Assembly (NCBI GenBank): GCA_029891345.1
Contig: CM057009.1
Location: 306,219,166-306,283,165, forward strand
From: Dryococelus australis
Taxonomy: Eukaryota; Arthropoda; Insecta; Phasmatodea; Phasmatidae
DNA length: 64,000 nt
Reading direction: 5' to 3'
The notes under the pieces are model-generated. The model worked only from the letters and a program-made list of their open reading frames with translations, did not search any database and was not told where the DNA came from. This document shows, in pieces, positions 1 to 10,540 of the stretch. Within the stretch, counting starts at the first letter, position 1, and every line of letters starts with the position of its first letter. The position numbers were made by a program, and so were the translations under genes.

Positions 1-40
1 ATGGCCATACGAACGCGGACGCCGTGAGTGAACGAGTTAA

Positions 41-338
41 CTGATTCAGATCCAGTGTACACTATTGTGTACATTACGGACGTGTAGGTAATTTTTGGTC
101 TCTACTGCACACTGCGAAGCTCAGTGACCAATGATCTTACCTGTGGGTAAGTGATTCGCCAACCGTCTTACCGGTCTAGGTCATAATTGGTTCGTATGAC
201 TGTAACCGAACATGTAGCCTACAGTGCATTGGCTGCAACAACGAAACAAGTGCTGTGTAGACTTAAGTGCAGCAGGCATAATAATTTTCTTTTTGTTTGC
301 AACACATGAAACCGTAAATTAAAGTGGGTCTGAAAGGG
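41..338 (-). mobile_element. F-family TTAA-flanked MITE (copy 1)
   Basis: This is a 298-bp non-coding element. It is flanked by TTAA at 37-40 and the decayed TTTA at 339-342. Its ends are inverted: the left end runs through CTGATTCAGATCC and the right end through GGGTCTGAAAGGG. The interior matches copies at 8026, 29740 and 38741 (tacattgtgtac block, CCAATGATCTTACC, ATTGGTTC). TTAA duplications are typical of the piggyBac superfamily, so a piggyBac-like MITE is inferred. Confidence 0.75.
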
Positions 339-477
339 TTTAGTACTCTACATAAGACACTGTTTTTTCTGTAAATTCAAGGGAAACGTCCTGCTCTAAA
401 TTACCTCAGCCAATATTTTTAATGTCTTCATTGAGTAAACAACTGCAAAATGTAACATATGACAAAACCGAAACGGA

Positions 478-725
478 GGCCGCGGTGATCTAGTGGTCAG
501 GTTACTCGCCTCACACCTAGGCGGACCGGGCTCGATTCCCGGCGGGCCCGCTCACGGACCCCCGCGTGTGGGCTTTCTCAGGGCTCTCTCGTTTCTCCTG
601 CCCCTCCATTCCAGCGCCGCTCCATACTCACATCGCTTCAACCTCAGACGGCTCTCAAGACCTCGATTTTAAGAGCCGGCCAAACTCTTCCCCTCCCCAC
701 GTTCCGAAAAAAAAAAAAAAAAAAA
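478..725 (+). mobile_element. S-family tRNA-derived SINE, full length
   Basis: The 5' part is tRNA-like. It starts GGCCGCGGTGATCTAGTGGT (box A region) and includes the box B GGCTCGATTCCC near 530-541. A body of about 170 bp follows, with landmarks CATTCCAGCGCCGCTCC and CTCAAGACCTCGATTTTAAG. The 3' end is a 19-base A run at 707-725. Pol III boxes, no ORF and about 17 relatives in the window identify a SINE. The ORF of 77 codons overlapping it is incidental. Confidence 0.88.
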
Positions 726-1984
726 TTTTTTGTAGCTGCTCGATTCAATTATTAACTGATAAGTTACTGGAATTTTCAGAAGTCCTCGCAGACCCATAAT
801 AAACGTAGTAATATTCTGCAGTAAATATATTAGCCACCCGATTCTAAAATTTTATAACAGCGGATTTTCTAAAATATTTTTGTGGAAAGCTTCTTAAATA
901 ATGTAAAATAAAATCATTCTGATTATTACGTTAATCAGCATGTAAAATGAAAATAATAATATAAAATACTCTTTTATGCAATGAAAAGCTCCTTTTAAAA
1001 ATTCGTTGTTTATGTACTATGTCAATGTTTGAGGTTGCTTTCATCCCTCCTCTCTGCAGGTAAAAAAGTTTTGACGTATAGGTTTCCTGCAAAAAAGGCA
1101 ATTTCACTTTTGATTAAAACGAAGTTAGGAAAGTGATTAAAATTCATAAGGGATGTTGTCAGAAAAATTCTCAACTCTACCGAAAGACGAGAGCTCGTTA
1201 AAATTTAGGGATTTATTTGTTCCCTTACAAGTAAAATAGGCAATATAAAGGCACGTATAAATTGGAACGATCTTAGTTTACGACTCCTTTGTATAAGATT
1301 TCCATTTTTACACCAAACAAATAAACAGACGATGCTTCAAGTACATCACTAAAGCGCTCGTTTAATATCTTTATTTCAGATTATTTAAACAAACATTATT
1401 CAATTTACATGTAAACGCTATTATTTTCGCATTAAAATAGAAAGCAAAGGACAATATTGCTGGATATGGAACATTTGTAATTATTGTCAGATAAACAGCT
1501 TGTCTGAAGAAAAAAAAAATTAGATTTTCGTATTGAATGTTTTCTGTTAGGTTCCAAAGAAATTGTAATTATTAATACAGTTCACTCAAAGCGGATTCAG
1601 TCTACAGCGCATGTTGCGCACTGGAAATTGACAGTATCGATCAATGCTGCTCTAATTGCTCTTCTTTCAAACAGCTCAATTAGCAATTTGTAGACACGTA
1701 CTGCAGTATGGAACACAACCGGTTATTTGCATTTTTGTAACAATTACTACACACATTTCGCACAGACATATTGCAACCAGTGCCTACACGTGTATATCCT
1801 TCTGCCTAATCAATTCCTGTAAGTAAAAAACTTTACTTCATTAAGCATAATATAAAGCTAAAACTCCAAAGCCGTAAAAGATTCGCTTATGTGTTTGACA
1901 GAATCTTCCCATTTACGGTCGCGTTTTTCGAACAAATAATTGGTTAGCCACAATTATATTCTCATTGAAACTACAGAATACTTA
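726..1984. other. AT-rich spacer, nothing recognised
   Basis: There is no long reading frame and no clear copy of the repeat families seen elsewhere. It is AT-rich with short homopolymers. Confidence 0.5.
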
Positions 1985-2248
1985 ATAGTACAGAGGTGAA
2001 ACACCTGCTCATACCGCGAACTCCAGCAGCACACCACCATCAAAATGGCGTCACTGGCCAGCAAAATGTTGGAAGGCAGTTTGCCAATCAGCGCCTGGAA
2101 GCTTAGTTACCAGGCGGCATCTGCGGCATGCGGTAGCCAATCAGACACAAGGCCCGTCCCCTGGAGCAGTTGATCATAAAATGGGTACGGCCATGTAAAA
2201 AATAACCGCCACGCCATTATGCTTCTGTGTACTTATTTACTGTGTGTC
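1985..2248 (+). mobile_element. H-family CCAAT-rich MITE-like repeat (copy 1)
   Basis: It aligns with copies at 8328, 37330 and 39618 through CCGCGAACTCCAGCAG, CACTGGCCAGCAAAATG, GCCAATCAGCGCCTG and GTAGCCAATCAGA. The left end has TAGTACAGAGGTGAAA, and the right end carries the related complement (TTCTGTGTACTTATTTACTG). No protein is encoded. Confidence 0.75.
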
Positions 2249-2335
2249 GAACCACATTCCACCAGTGAGTGAAACTTATTAAAGATTACTATAGACCCAG
2301 AAATTTCGCAGATTCAATTGGCAGCAAGCTATACT

Positions 2336-2616
2336 TAGGGATGGGAAAATTTCGCGAGTTCAATGAACTGTAGGTTAGACTCAACAATCCTTTGTATAGT
2401 CGAGCTTCAGATGTTTGTTCATTGGCTGCTGCCCCCAGTGTTGCCCCACATGTGACAGTAAGGGATTCACTTCTTGTTCCCTTGCAGATCTGCTTTTGGC
2501 TCTGAGTCGTCTATGGTGTGCATAATAAACTCAGATCCGATAGCAAAGGTGACGTTAGTGTACACGTTTTTGAAAGCTATCTTGCCTGAAATGAATGAGC
2601 GAAATTTACGGGTCTC
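2336..2616. mobile_element. M3-family hAT-like MITE (copy 1)
   Basis: The left end TAGGGATGGGAAAATTTCGC matches copies at 17770 and 46976. The right end has ATGAGCGAAATTTACGGGTC. Flanks gctatact (left) and gaaatact (right) agree at 6 of 8 positions, consistent with an aged 8-bp hAT duplication. Confidence 0.75.
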
Positions 2617-2624
2617 GAAATACT

Positions 2625-3209
2625 ACGAGAGACAGGATTAATTCCTGGCTTCAAGGACCTGTAGGATAGACTTCACACAAAGTACTTATATACGATGGTG
2701 ACAAATTCAGTTGGTCATTGGTTTATCGTTGTCTCGACGATAGTCGATGATTGGATATGTTATTTATAGGGACCTGCAAAATTCGCGTTATTATTTAAGG
2801 ACAGACTGAACTGCAATTAATGTGCGGTTGACCAACAACAGCCATTGGTCAAAAATATGTCTGGTTTACCTCGGAGAACTCTTGAGCCAACAATATAAGT
2901 TCAGCTGTGGAGTGGCCAATCTCTTTTGAGGAGATCAAGCAGGTACGTGACGATTACAGAGCAGCGGCCAATGAAATCACGAATTTTATTCACTTGTTTT
3001 TATAAGGCAGTAGAGTCTATCATGTCACCGAAAGATAACGCGAATTTTGCAGGTCTCTAGTTATTTATTTTATGTGTATTATTGGTTCAATCTTGTGCAG
3101 AAGGTGTCAGCTAACGGGAGAATCAACAGCACAAACAATATAAAGGTACGACTTTTGAATTCTCGCTTACCCCGAAATGAACCCGCGAATATTTTAGTTC
3201 TCTGTATAT
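2625..3209. mobile_element. M2-type hAT-like MITE interrupted by an A element
   Basis: Its left half (2625-2758) reads GAGACAGGATTAATTCCTGG with GTAGGATAGACTTCACA. Its right half (3068-3209) reads ATTATTGGTTCAATC to CCCGAAATGAACCCGCGAAT. Together they resemble the uninterrupted relative at 48617-48893. The gap is exactly the A element at 2767-3059 plus its duplicated target gttattta, so the A element arrived later. Confidence 0.65.
2767..3059. mobile_element. A-family hAT-like MITE with perfect 8-bp TSD
   Basis: This 293-bp element has the left terminus TAGGGACCTGCAAAATTCGC and the right terminus GCGAATTTTGCAGGTCTCTA, which are inverted copies. It is flanked by perfect duplications gttattta (2759-2766 and 3060-3067). 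The 8-bp TSD and YARNG-type terminus fit hAT. No transposase is present, so it is non-autonomous. Confidence 0.9.
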
Positions 3210-3341
3210 CATTAAGGAAATGTATTTTTATCGCCGTAAATATTTAAGTTCCTGTTTTAACGAAGAATTCACATTAACCAAATAATTTTTCCCACTATTT
3301 CTCTCATAATTTGGCTACGAAATACCCACGCTTGAACACCA

Positions 3342-3562
3342 GCACAGAGTAAATATGAATACAGATCAAAATGGCGTACCCACCATCTGACTGGCTGAAC
3401 GAGGCTCTGGGAACGGACATAATGTCTGATTGGCTTCTGAGTGCTGCAAAAGGCTCCCTAGCAAGTATGTTACCGGGGGCTGATTGGCAAATGGTGTTGC
3501 CAATTGCAGCTGGTCGGTGCCGCCATTTTGCTGGAGTGCGCAGCTGGAGCTCGCGATATAAC
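3342..3562 (-). mobile_element. H-family repeat (copy 2)
   Basis: Reverse-orientation copy with landmarks CTGACTGGCTGAACGAGGCTC, GTCTGATTGGCTTCTGAG, GCTGATTGGCAAATGG and CCGCCATTTTGCTGGAG. The two-strand ORFs here (3304-3628) are not coding; they reflect low stop density in the repeat. Confidence 0.72.
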
Positions 3563-4462
3563 ACAGTGAACGTTTTGGATAATATGACATGCTTCACAAT
3601 TGAAAGTATGCATACATGCATTTGCTAAGTGTGTTTCTGTCGCGTTTACATACATTGCAACATTAGGCTCCACTATCGTTTTTCAGCATACCACGAGTCC
3701 CTCAAAGCAGTAATTATTTTCATTACATATCATCCTTACACGGTAAGAAGACTGTTGAATTCAGTTAGTTCAATAAATTATCTCTCGGAATTGGCTAGAA
3801 GAGGATTCAAATTCTATGAACGGTAAATGTAACTTATTAGTTAAATTATGTAATTAAGACTTGTTATTGGGGATTTAGCTATGATTGTATTAGTTCAGTA
3901 AGAAATGTAGTATGCGCTGTAATAATTACAACATTTATGTGGGCTATAGTATTGCATAGGCTGCTTTAATTGAAGTAAAGATCACCTATTGTAGGTTAAA
4001 ACTTTAAGTTACGAATGTAGGTTAGTTTGGGTTATGATTATGGGTTCGTTTTAAAATATTATATTACTGTAGTTAATTTTAAAATATCATATTATCATTT
4101 CAGGTTAGTTTTAAACTAGTGTTAGGAGATTATTTTATGTTAAGAAGTTTTAAAATGTTAGTTTATGATGTTTTAAGTATAATAATAGTTTCACAGTGTG
4201 AGGCGTGGATTGGTTTGCCTAAGTGCATTCCACCAAAGTTCGAAATGTTTATTTTTTATACAGTACACTGTAGTGAAACGATATAAACGCTTCAGTCAGT
4301 ATTCGCCATTTACCGTACTAGAGTTACGCCATTTTCTCTTATTTCAGGTTCTACAAAACATGGCAGACAACTTTCTGGGATCTTGCAACAATCAAATAGA
4401 TTCTCTCACGTGGTCATAAACGCCGCCCGATTACCGAATGTCGTTTTTAAAGTCACGTGCCC
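3563..4462. other. AT-rich spacer, no gene seen
   Basis: There is no recognised family. Around 4010-4130 short motifs such as GGTTAGTTT and TTTTAAAATAT recur without regular period. Confidence 0.45.
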
Positions 4463-4642
4463 AAAAAATTGTTTTCTGATTGGAGCTAGTCGAAAGCCCA
4501 GCCAGGATGGAATCTGTCGCAGCACGCGGTAGATGATCAGATAGGGTGTGGCGTAGCCAATCCACGAGGAAGCACGTTCTGCGCATAAAAGAAACCGAAA
4601 CGCCCCTTCACTTCTGTTTGTGTACCTATTCTGTACCAAAAG
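4463..4642 (+). mobile_element. H-family repeat, 5'-truncated (copy 3)
   Basis: It matches the right half of H (AGCCCAGCCAGGATGG, GCAGCACGCGGTAGATGATCAG, GTAGCCAATCCACG, CTTCTGTTTGTGTACC). The left half is missing. It abuts the TTAA of the K element. Confidence 0.6.
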
Positions 4643-4647
4643 CTTAA

Positions 4648-5396
4648 CACTTTGATGATGGCACGTATTTATCGGCACTGAAGAGAAGGTTGGCGTGAGC
4701 TGCCTGTATTCTCCACTACCGCGATATCTGTGAGGAAAACCGAATTTCGCGAAAATATATTCGCACATGCTGGATTTTAATACCCTTCGGGCATAGCTAC
4801 AAGTTTTCTTTTGCTTATTGGCGGCGCATTTTTGTGACAACACCTTCTCCTACTTGATTGGCCAATCAAAATTACGTAACTTCAACACCGTGCATCTGTG
4901 ATTCGCGTTACGCGGAAACCATTCAATCACGAAAGCGGATATGAACTAAAGTGTTATGAAATACGACCGGCCGTGAAATTTTTTCGTCAATTTCGAGTGT
5001 CCTCAAATATCAGTTGTATTGGCCTCCATTATCCACTTACCGTCGTCCTATTGGTCCTGGCTACACCGGACACGTTTACAGTTCTCTGTAACGTTAATTA
5101 TTGGCTGGCCTCGGCCAATGAAGGCGCGCGTTGATGGTGTACCAATTAATGTGTCGCGACATATGTAACAAGTTTTACAATCCAACGGGCGTGTTTGAGA
5201 AATTTTTTTTTAAAAAGACAGTTTTTATTTAAGAACAGAAATTCTGATTAGTAATTTAATTTTTTTTCATAGATTCCGATGAAGTCCAGCGAAATAGTGA
5301 AACTCTAAAATTGTGAGGTGAGTTTTCAAAAGCAAAGAAATGCCAATATAAACGTAGACTCGAGTGGGAGCTATATGCGTGCATACTCCTCCAAGG
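4648..5396 (+). mobile_element. K-family TTAA-flanked MITE, interrupted (copy 1)
   Basis: TTAA occurs at 4644-4647 and 5397-5400. The sequence aligns in inverse orientation with the copy at 34268-34717 (GGCACGTATTTATCGGCACTG, CCTATTGGTCCTGGCTACAC, ACCAATTAATGTGTCGCGAC, GCATACTCCTCCAAGG). An extra block of about 275 bp at 4731-5005 is a nested MITE. Without it the length is near the 450 bp of the second copy. A piggyBac-like class is inferred from TTAA and the CCTTTGAGGA-like terminus. Confidence 0.8.
4731..5005. mobile_element. hAT-like MITE nested in K
   Basis: The ends TGAGGAAAACCGAATTTCGC and, inverted, TGAGGACACTCGAAATTGAC form imperfect TIRs. The interior (TGATTGGCCAATCAAAATTACG, ATTCAATCACGAAAG, GAACTAAAGTG) resembles M4. 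Flanks gatatctg and aatatcag agree at 6 of 8. K sequence resumes exactly on each side. Confidence 0.75.
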
Positions 5397-5673
5397 TTAA
5401 ACAATTACACCGATTGCGCAACGGTTTTAGTTGGCACCGAGGAGGAGCAACAACATGCCAAACGAGTCATGCTAATGTCACTTACGGGCCCCGTTTCGAA
5501 CACACCAAAAATTGAGCGCTGACATTCGGCATGCACAGCATGGCGCGAACGGAGAATTCATTGCTGGTTTATTATTATCAAGTTAACCAGTTAACCCACA
5601 AAAAATGGCTGAATGGTTACCGGCACAGTCGTCTGTCTGTTACAAGGCGAAAGATTGCGTATTCGCCCGTAGC

Positions 5674-5971
5674 TACGGCCGTCTGTTTTACCGCGAAAAA
5701 GATTTATGCGCAGACGACATTTCAACTTCTTACGTGGAGGTTTGCAAATTTCCTTTGACGGTTGGCCGCGTGTCTGTGTGAGAAAACCTTTTCTACTGGA
5801 CAGGGACAAATCGGAATAACTTTAGCCTGGCACTGAATGTCCGTGATTGGCTGGCAGACACCTAATACGCCAGCGATTTAAAATTATGCAACCGCGAATA
5901 GTGGAACTGAATTAACCTGTTTTGGAGTACAAATAGCAGCGAAATATGTTCGCGAAAAATATGTGTCCCTA
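5674..5971 (-). mobile_element. B-family hAT-like MITE (copy 1)
   Basis: Reverse copy of the element at 49091-49382. Shared marks are CTGTTTTACCGCGAAAAAG, CATTTCAACTTCTTACG, GTGATTGGCTGGCAGACACC and the right terminus TTCGCGAAAAATATGTGTCC. The flanks no longer show a clear duplication. Confidence 0.68.
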
Positions 5972-6409
5972 CCTATACTTAAAGAGGTGTTCAGAATATC
6001 GTGATCTCCCAAGTATTAGACAGATATATTACAGTTATATTACAGATATATTACAGTATTACAGTTGATTTAAACCCGTCAGTCACAGTGTCCTCTCTCT
6101 GGGACGTTGCATTTTAAGTTGACTGAATGGTCTGCACTGTACACAGCAGAACTCACCGTCCAATGAGAAAGGTTTCCTACGTAGGGGAATATCATTCGCT
6201 GCTGAGACTATGTTCCGTAGACTCACAAACCACTGCTGCGAGTAACATAAGAGACAGATAGATTTTATACTGATCCCGATGTAAGACCAAGCGTCGTCTT
6301 GATATCAGTACAGTTCCGAACAAAATATTTGTTTGTTGCAACGCCTAAAACTATGTATTTATTTTGACTGAAAGTGTTAGCGGTTGCTGCCTAAGTAACA
6401 TGGCTCACT
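5972..6409. other. Spacer, nothing recognised
   Basis: It includes a short local repeat of ATATTACAG (6024-6063), but no gene or known family was recognised. Confidence 0.45.
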
Positions 6410-6504
6410 TACATTATTGTTTCTTGTTTATTATTGGTTCATATTCGAACAGGGCGAATCTGAAGAACGCCACGAAATGAATACGCGAAATACTCCTAGC
6501 TCTA
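6410..6504. mobile_element. Right-half fragment of an M2-type MITE
   Basis: TTATTATTGGTTCATATTCG followed by CACGAAATGAATACGCGAAA matches the right halves at 3068-3209 and 48760-48893. The left half is absent. Confidence 0.5.
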
Positions 6505-6716
6505 CAAGGCTATCTGGGTTCAATCCCCGACCGGGTCACTCCGGATTTTCGCACGAGGGAATCGTCCCGGACGATGCCGTTGGTCGGCGGGTTTTCTCGG
6601 GATCTCCCATTTCCCCCGCCCCTTCATTCCGGCGCTGCTCTGTGCTCACTTCAATCACCCTCATCGGCTCCCAAGACCTCGATGTTAAGAGGCTTCCAAT
6701 TATCTTCACTCACTCG
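6505..6716 (+). mobile_element. S-family SINE, 5'-truncated, with TSD
   Basis: It begins inside the tRNA-like head at CAAGGCTATCTGGGTTCAAT and keeps box B and the whole body (GGACGATGCCGTTGGTCGGC, CGGCGCTGCTC, AAGACCTCGATGTTAAGAGG). A perfect 8-bp duplication tagctcta flanks it (6497-6504 and 6717-6724). 5' truncation is typical of target-primed insertion. Confidence 0.88.
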
Positions 6717-6724
6717 TAGCTCTA

Positions 6725-7535
6725 ATAAACATTGAATATTGTACTTAGAGTACTGTTCGCAGCGAATAAAGTGAATTAGTTATCTGTTCTAGAGTCTTAT
6801 TAACCCTTTCAGATATTATCTCGAGTATACATACGCGTTCACGAATGGTGTGTTTCAAAATAGGTGATATCATGACCGGTGCTATACAACATCAGAAGGC
6901 AGCAACAATGCATACACCGCCTTTTTTCTGGCTAATGCTATTGGCTGCTGCTAGCACACTAACCTTTCATTATTGGTACCTGCCGGTGCCACACACCAAT
7001 ATAAATTACTTCCATAGGTTCAGTCATGAGTTATTACCAGGAATTCGCAAGTACTTCTAAGACCAAAAATCTGTTCTTTTGCGGCATCTGGAGCAAAATA
7101 TTAATGCGTAAGTAAAGCGGTTAAACGTGGAGTATTAACCTTTCCAGGCCCACTTTTCAAAAAATTACAACGACGGGCGAAGAATTAAACCACAAAATCG
7201 TCTCTCTGTAAAGTATTTTCAGGGCTCCCATTTTCATTAGCCTCATGAGAAGAACGCATTACTCCAAAAACTGGTATTTTCCAGAAGAGGCAATTTTATG
7301 ATTTTTGAAAGAAAAAAAAATTGTTATTAATAGTTTAGACAAGTAAGATACTGAACCCACATTTCAAGTTCCATTATCATTAAAATTAAGCAATTGATGC
7401 GAATTTTTTCGCTGTTGGAAATCAGGTTTACGTGGTTTCTGTTTTTTGTGTGGAAATTATATTTTTTAATGTGTATATAGTCGAGCTTTTCGTAGACAAT
7501 GTGATTTTTTTTGTTATAATAACGTGAAAACTTTT
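6725..7535. other. Spacer with isolated piggyBac-like termini
   Basis: TTAACCCTTTCAG at 6800 and TTAACCTTTCCAGGCCCACT at 7134 look like left ends of TTAA elements (the second resembles F), but matching right ends are not clear. The 71-codon frame at 6845-7060 has no recognised homology. Confidence 0.4.
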
Positions 7536-7975
7536 TAAAGACTCTTCACGATAAAGTGAGCACTATTGAAAACAACCTTAGAAATAAATCACTTCTCCTA
7601 CCTGCATATATTTTAACGAGCGCACTGAGTGACATGCGCCCAGTAAAGTTGGTAACGATGGAGGGAAGGTAGTTCCATATATTAACGACGAATAACAAGT
7701 GGAAGGTTACCATTTGTAATAACTTAAATTAACTTATTACTATAGCTTCCTGTTTTTTTTTTAATTCTTCGAAGTGTAAAAATTAGAAGATTTTTAAAAT
7801 ACTTACTTTTATCATAATTTTACAGTTTCACTTTACCGATTTATGAAGGAAGCTATGAGGCCGATTGGAATGGCAATTTTGCATAAGGCAGGATAACACA
7901 CAACGTGCATAAATGTAGATCTTAAGCAGGGCTTTCAAAAGTGCTTATTTTACCGCGAACAGACTATACAAGTGA
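7536..7975 (+). mobile_element. C-family MITE (copy 1)
   Basis: The left end ACTCTTCACGATAAAGTGAG and right end TTATTTTACCGCGAACAGAC are inverted versions of the shared C/D terminus. Internal landmarks CTACCTGCATATATTTTAAC, CAGTAAAGTTGGTAACGATG and GTAGATCTTAAGCAGGGC match the copies near 14335, 18229, 51303 and 55004. Confidence 0.8.
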
Positions 7976-8025
7976 AGTTAGGAGTTTTTATGATGAGCGC
8001 AGCAACACAGAGCAGCCTTACTTAA

Positions 8026-8323
8026 CCCTTTCGGCTCGCTTTAATTTACGGTTTCATGTGTTGCAAAACAAAACAAATCATGATATGTGCTGTACTTAAG
8101 TCTTCACAACACTTGTTTCGTTGTCACAGCCACTGAGTTGTAGGCTACATGTTCCGCTGCAGTTATATGAACCAATTATGACATAGGCCGGTAAAACGGT
8201 TAGCGAATCATTTACCCACAAGTAAGAGCATTGGTCATTGGGCTTCACAGCGTGCAGTGAAGACCAACAATTATGTACACGTGTGCTTAATGTAGACAAT
8301 TGTCTACACTGGGTCTGAATGGG
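8026..8323 (+). mobile_element. F-family TTAA MITE, intact ends (copy 2)
   Basis: This 298-bp element has perfect TTAA on both sides (8022-8025 and 8324-8327). TIRs are CCCTTTCGG at the left and CCCATTCAGACCC (inverted) at the right. The interior contains TTTAATTTACGGTTTC and a hairpin-prone TGTAGACAATTGTCTACA at 8291-8308. It is the best-preserved F copy. Confidence 0.88.
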
Positions 8324-8327
8324 TTAA

Positions 8328-8547
8328 GAATGCAGAGGTAAGATAGCGTCTTATTCCGCGAACCCTGCAGCAGGCGCCAGCAAAACGTCTTCACTTGCCA
8401 GCAACATGTCGCAACGACTTTCGCCAATGAGCGCCTGCTAAGCTGCTGGCCAGCCAGCAGACCAGCCAATAGGGAATCTTCCGCGGCACACAGTAGCCAA
8501 TCAGAAGCGAGGCAATAGAGCGTTGCGCAGACAATCAGATATTGGGT
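8328..8547 (+). mobile_element. H-family repeat (copy 4)
   Basis: Landmarks are GCAGAGGTAAGATAGCG, CCGCGAACCCTGCAGCAGG, CGCCAATGAGCGCCTGC, CAGCCAATAGGGAATC and GTAGCCAATCAGAAG. It is wedged directly between an F element and a V element, and its right end is cut at the V terminus. Confidence 0.72.
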
Positions 8548-9235
8548 ACACTGTTAAAAAAATTTCCTTCATTTTAAGGAAAAATGCTGGTGAAAATTTA
8601 TCCAGAAGTGTCCGTAAACTCTCCATAAAATTACTGACACACCGATTTTCAGAAACGGACTTTCCGTAAATTTCACGGAACCTCTCCGTTAATTTCCAAG
8701 TTAGTTTTCAGTACTTTCCGTAATGAAAAGAGATAATGAAAATGTCTTTAATTTTCATCATGTGGGTGTTCTACCGTGTATAAAAAATTATATTAAAAAC
8801 GATTAAATATTTTGTTCTTAAGCGAGGTTTCATCTACAACTCTCGCTTGAAAATTGTGGTATAACTTCTATATTTGTATTCGAAAGACAAAAACAAAAAT
8901 TCAGTTTCTATTAAATTTAGTGTATTTTTAGTGTTGGCAAATGTTACAGACAACTGATGCTATTTTGTAATGTTTGAAAGAAGAGGTCATAGTCGCGTGG
9001 ATAACCTTAACTGCCGCATAAACGATAATTATCTTGTTACAGTGGCGAAGAAAGCTTCGTGTAGAATCGGCATTGTTCGTCCTAGTAACTCGAAGCCAAA
9101 GGGAATACGGAGACATCCCGTATTTTGTATTTATGGACTTAACTCCGTTTTTCGTCATTACGGATTTTCTTTGCGTATATACACTGTACATTTCCGTTAA
9201 ACATTCGGTAAATATATGGAAATTTTTAACAGTGT
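8548..9235 (+). mobile_element. V-family TIR element (copy 1, lacks tRNA-like core)
   Basis: The ends ACACTGTTAAAAAAATTTCC and GGAAATTTTTAACAGTGTT are inverted repeats. The 688-bp sequence matches 27934-28656 in opposite orientation over its whole length. ORFs of 76-110 codons occur on both strands of one half in both copies and show no known domain, so they are probably not coding. At about 8825-8850 this copy lacks some 46 bases that form a tRNA-like module in the other copy. Confidence 0.82.
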
Positions 9236-9303
9236 TCGTCCCTAGCAAAAGCACTTCCACGTAATTTCGTCTCTTTGAGCTTATATACTCTGTGGTAATG
9301 TTT

Positions 9304-9512
9304 CGTAAGTTAAGAAATTTGGGAGGTTCTTCTTACTAGCGAGATGTTGAGAGCCGATGACAGTGGTTGAGGTGAGTATGGAGCGTCGCCGGAATGAAAG
9401 GGCGGGGGAAACGGGAGACCCCCGAAGTAACCCGCAGACCAGTGACATCGTTCGGCACGATTCCCACATGCGATAATCCAGGAGTGGCCCAGGGCCGGGA
9501 GTTGAACCCGCA
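9304..9512 (-). mobile_element. S-family SINE, distal part of a split copy
   Basis: Reverse SINE from its 3' end (GAAATTTGGGAGGTTC) through the body (GAGTATGGAGCGTCGCCGGA) to box B (GAGTTGAACCC). It stops abruptly inside the tRNA-like head. The missing head appears at 10541-10602, so the copy is split by about 1 kb of inserted DNA. Confidence 0.82.
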
Positions 9513-9754
9513 CTCTCAAATATTGTTGTACCTTTACAAGAAAAACCCTTGGAAAACCAGTTGCAAAGGAAATCCTTTGTAAATCTACAAAGAGTTTTCT
9601 TGTAAAATCTTTGTAATATTACAATTGATAGCCTCGCATTACAACTGACATTATTGAAAAGTCTGCATGATATTAGTTTTTTCATCTAAAAAATAAATGT
9701 GATAAATTAACAAAGAATAAATTAGAAAAATATAGAAAAATATAACAAAAAAAA

Positions 9755-10025
9755 ATGTACATATTTCCAGCACGGGGACTAGAACCCAAGCCCCTTGTAT
9801 AATTAACCTACACCCTGAACCACAACACCAGCTTGGCTTATGAGCTTACACCTTAATTTTGCAGTAAATATAGCTGCAAGCACCTACAAAATGTACATAT
9901 TTCCAGCACGGGGAATAGAACCCAAGCCCCTTGTATAATTAACCTACACCCTGAACCACAACACCAGCTAGGCTTATGAGCTTATACCTTAATTTTGCAT
10001 AAATATAGCTGCAAGCACCTAAAAA
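9755..10025 (-). repeat. Two tandem copies of a 136-bp tRNA-like unit
   Basis: Units at 9755-9890 and 9891-10025 are nearly identical. On the minus strand each holds a box A-like TGGTTCAGGGTGTAGG and a box B-like GGGTTCTAGTCCCC. This looks like a tRNA-derived repeat, distinct from S, that was duplicated in tandem. Confidence 0.75.
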
Positions 10026-10091
10026 ATATTAATGAAGTTATTTGGTTAATAAGAATAGGTACATTTATTTCATTTTAAGATTTCTGTTGTT

Positions 10092-10142
10092 GAGTTAAGA
10101 GATTTGGACGGCTCTTAGCAACGAGGTATTAAGAGCCGATTT
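10092..10142 (-). mobile_element. S-family SINE 3'-end fragment
   Basis: TTGAGTTAAGAGATTTGGAC followed by GGCTCTTAGCAACGAGG and TTAAGAGCCGAT is the 3' end of S in reverse. The rest of this copy is absent. Confidence 0.65.
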
Positions 10143-10540
10143 AAATGTTCTGTGTAGCTAGGAAACATTAACAGTTAATGAATAATACGGTCACGTTTGA
10201 TTGAAATTGTCGTTTTATTGTGATTATTTGAGTTGTTCAATGCCTTATACGTTATTAATATTTGCAATACATTTCTTCATCACGCAACTACGCTTTGCAT
10301 CACCCAGAGAGTTTGCACAAACAGCTAAATGCGGTTTTGCGTTGTTGATTGTCCGCCATTTTGCCGAAACTCGTGGACACGGGTCAGTATAGTACAAACA
10401 CATTTTGCGGTATATTACAAACACGGCCCTTGTAGTTCCACAAACGCGTATTTTTGCAGGAGAATTCTTTGTACTGTTACAAGCATTTGTAAAATTAATA
10501 AGCATTTCTCAGTAAAAATCAACAAATGTTTTTATAGTGT

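Larger units (their letters stand above)
9513..10540. mobile_element. About 1.03-kb insert splitting a SINE
   Basis: SINE sequence is interrupted after GAACCCG and resumes at GTTCGCCTTGGTGGG. The insert is rich in short palindromes such as TTTGTAATATTACAA and in TTGTAC..TTACAAG motifs, near-identical at 9529 and 10468. It carries a tandem tRNA-like duplication (9755-10025) and a fragment of another SINE (10092-10142). No coding sequence was seen; its class is unknown. Confidence 0.6.

Noticed and set aside
1..35. ATGGCC start followed by a GTGAGT donor-like site at the left edge
   Set aside because: It is only eight codons before the putative donor and cut by the window edge. An F element begins at 41. 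Too little to support an exon.
4406..4843. 145-codon ORF, minus strand
   Set aside because: It spans an H fragment, the start of K and the nested MITE, three separate insertions, so it cannot be an ancestral gene.
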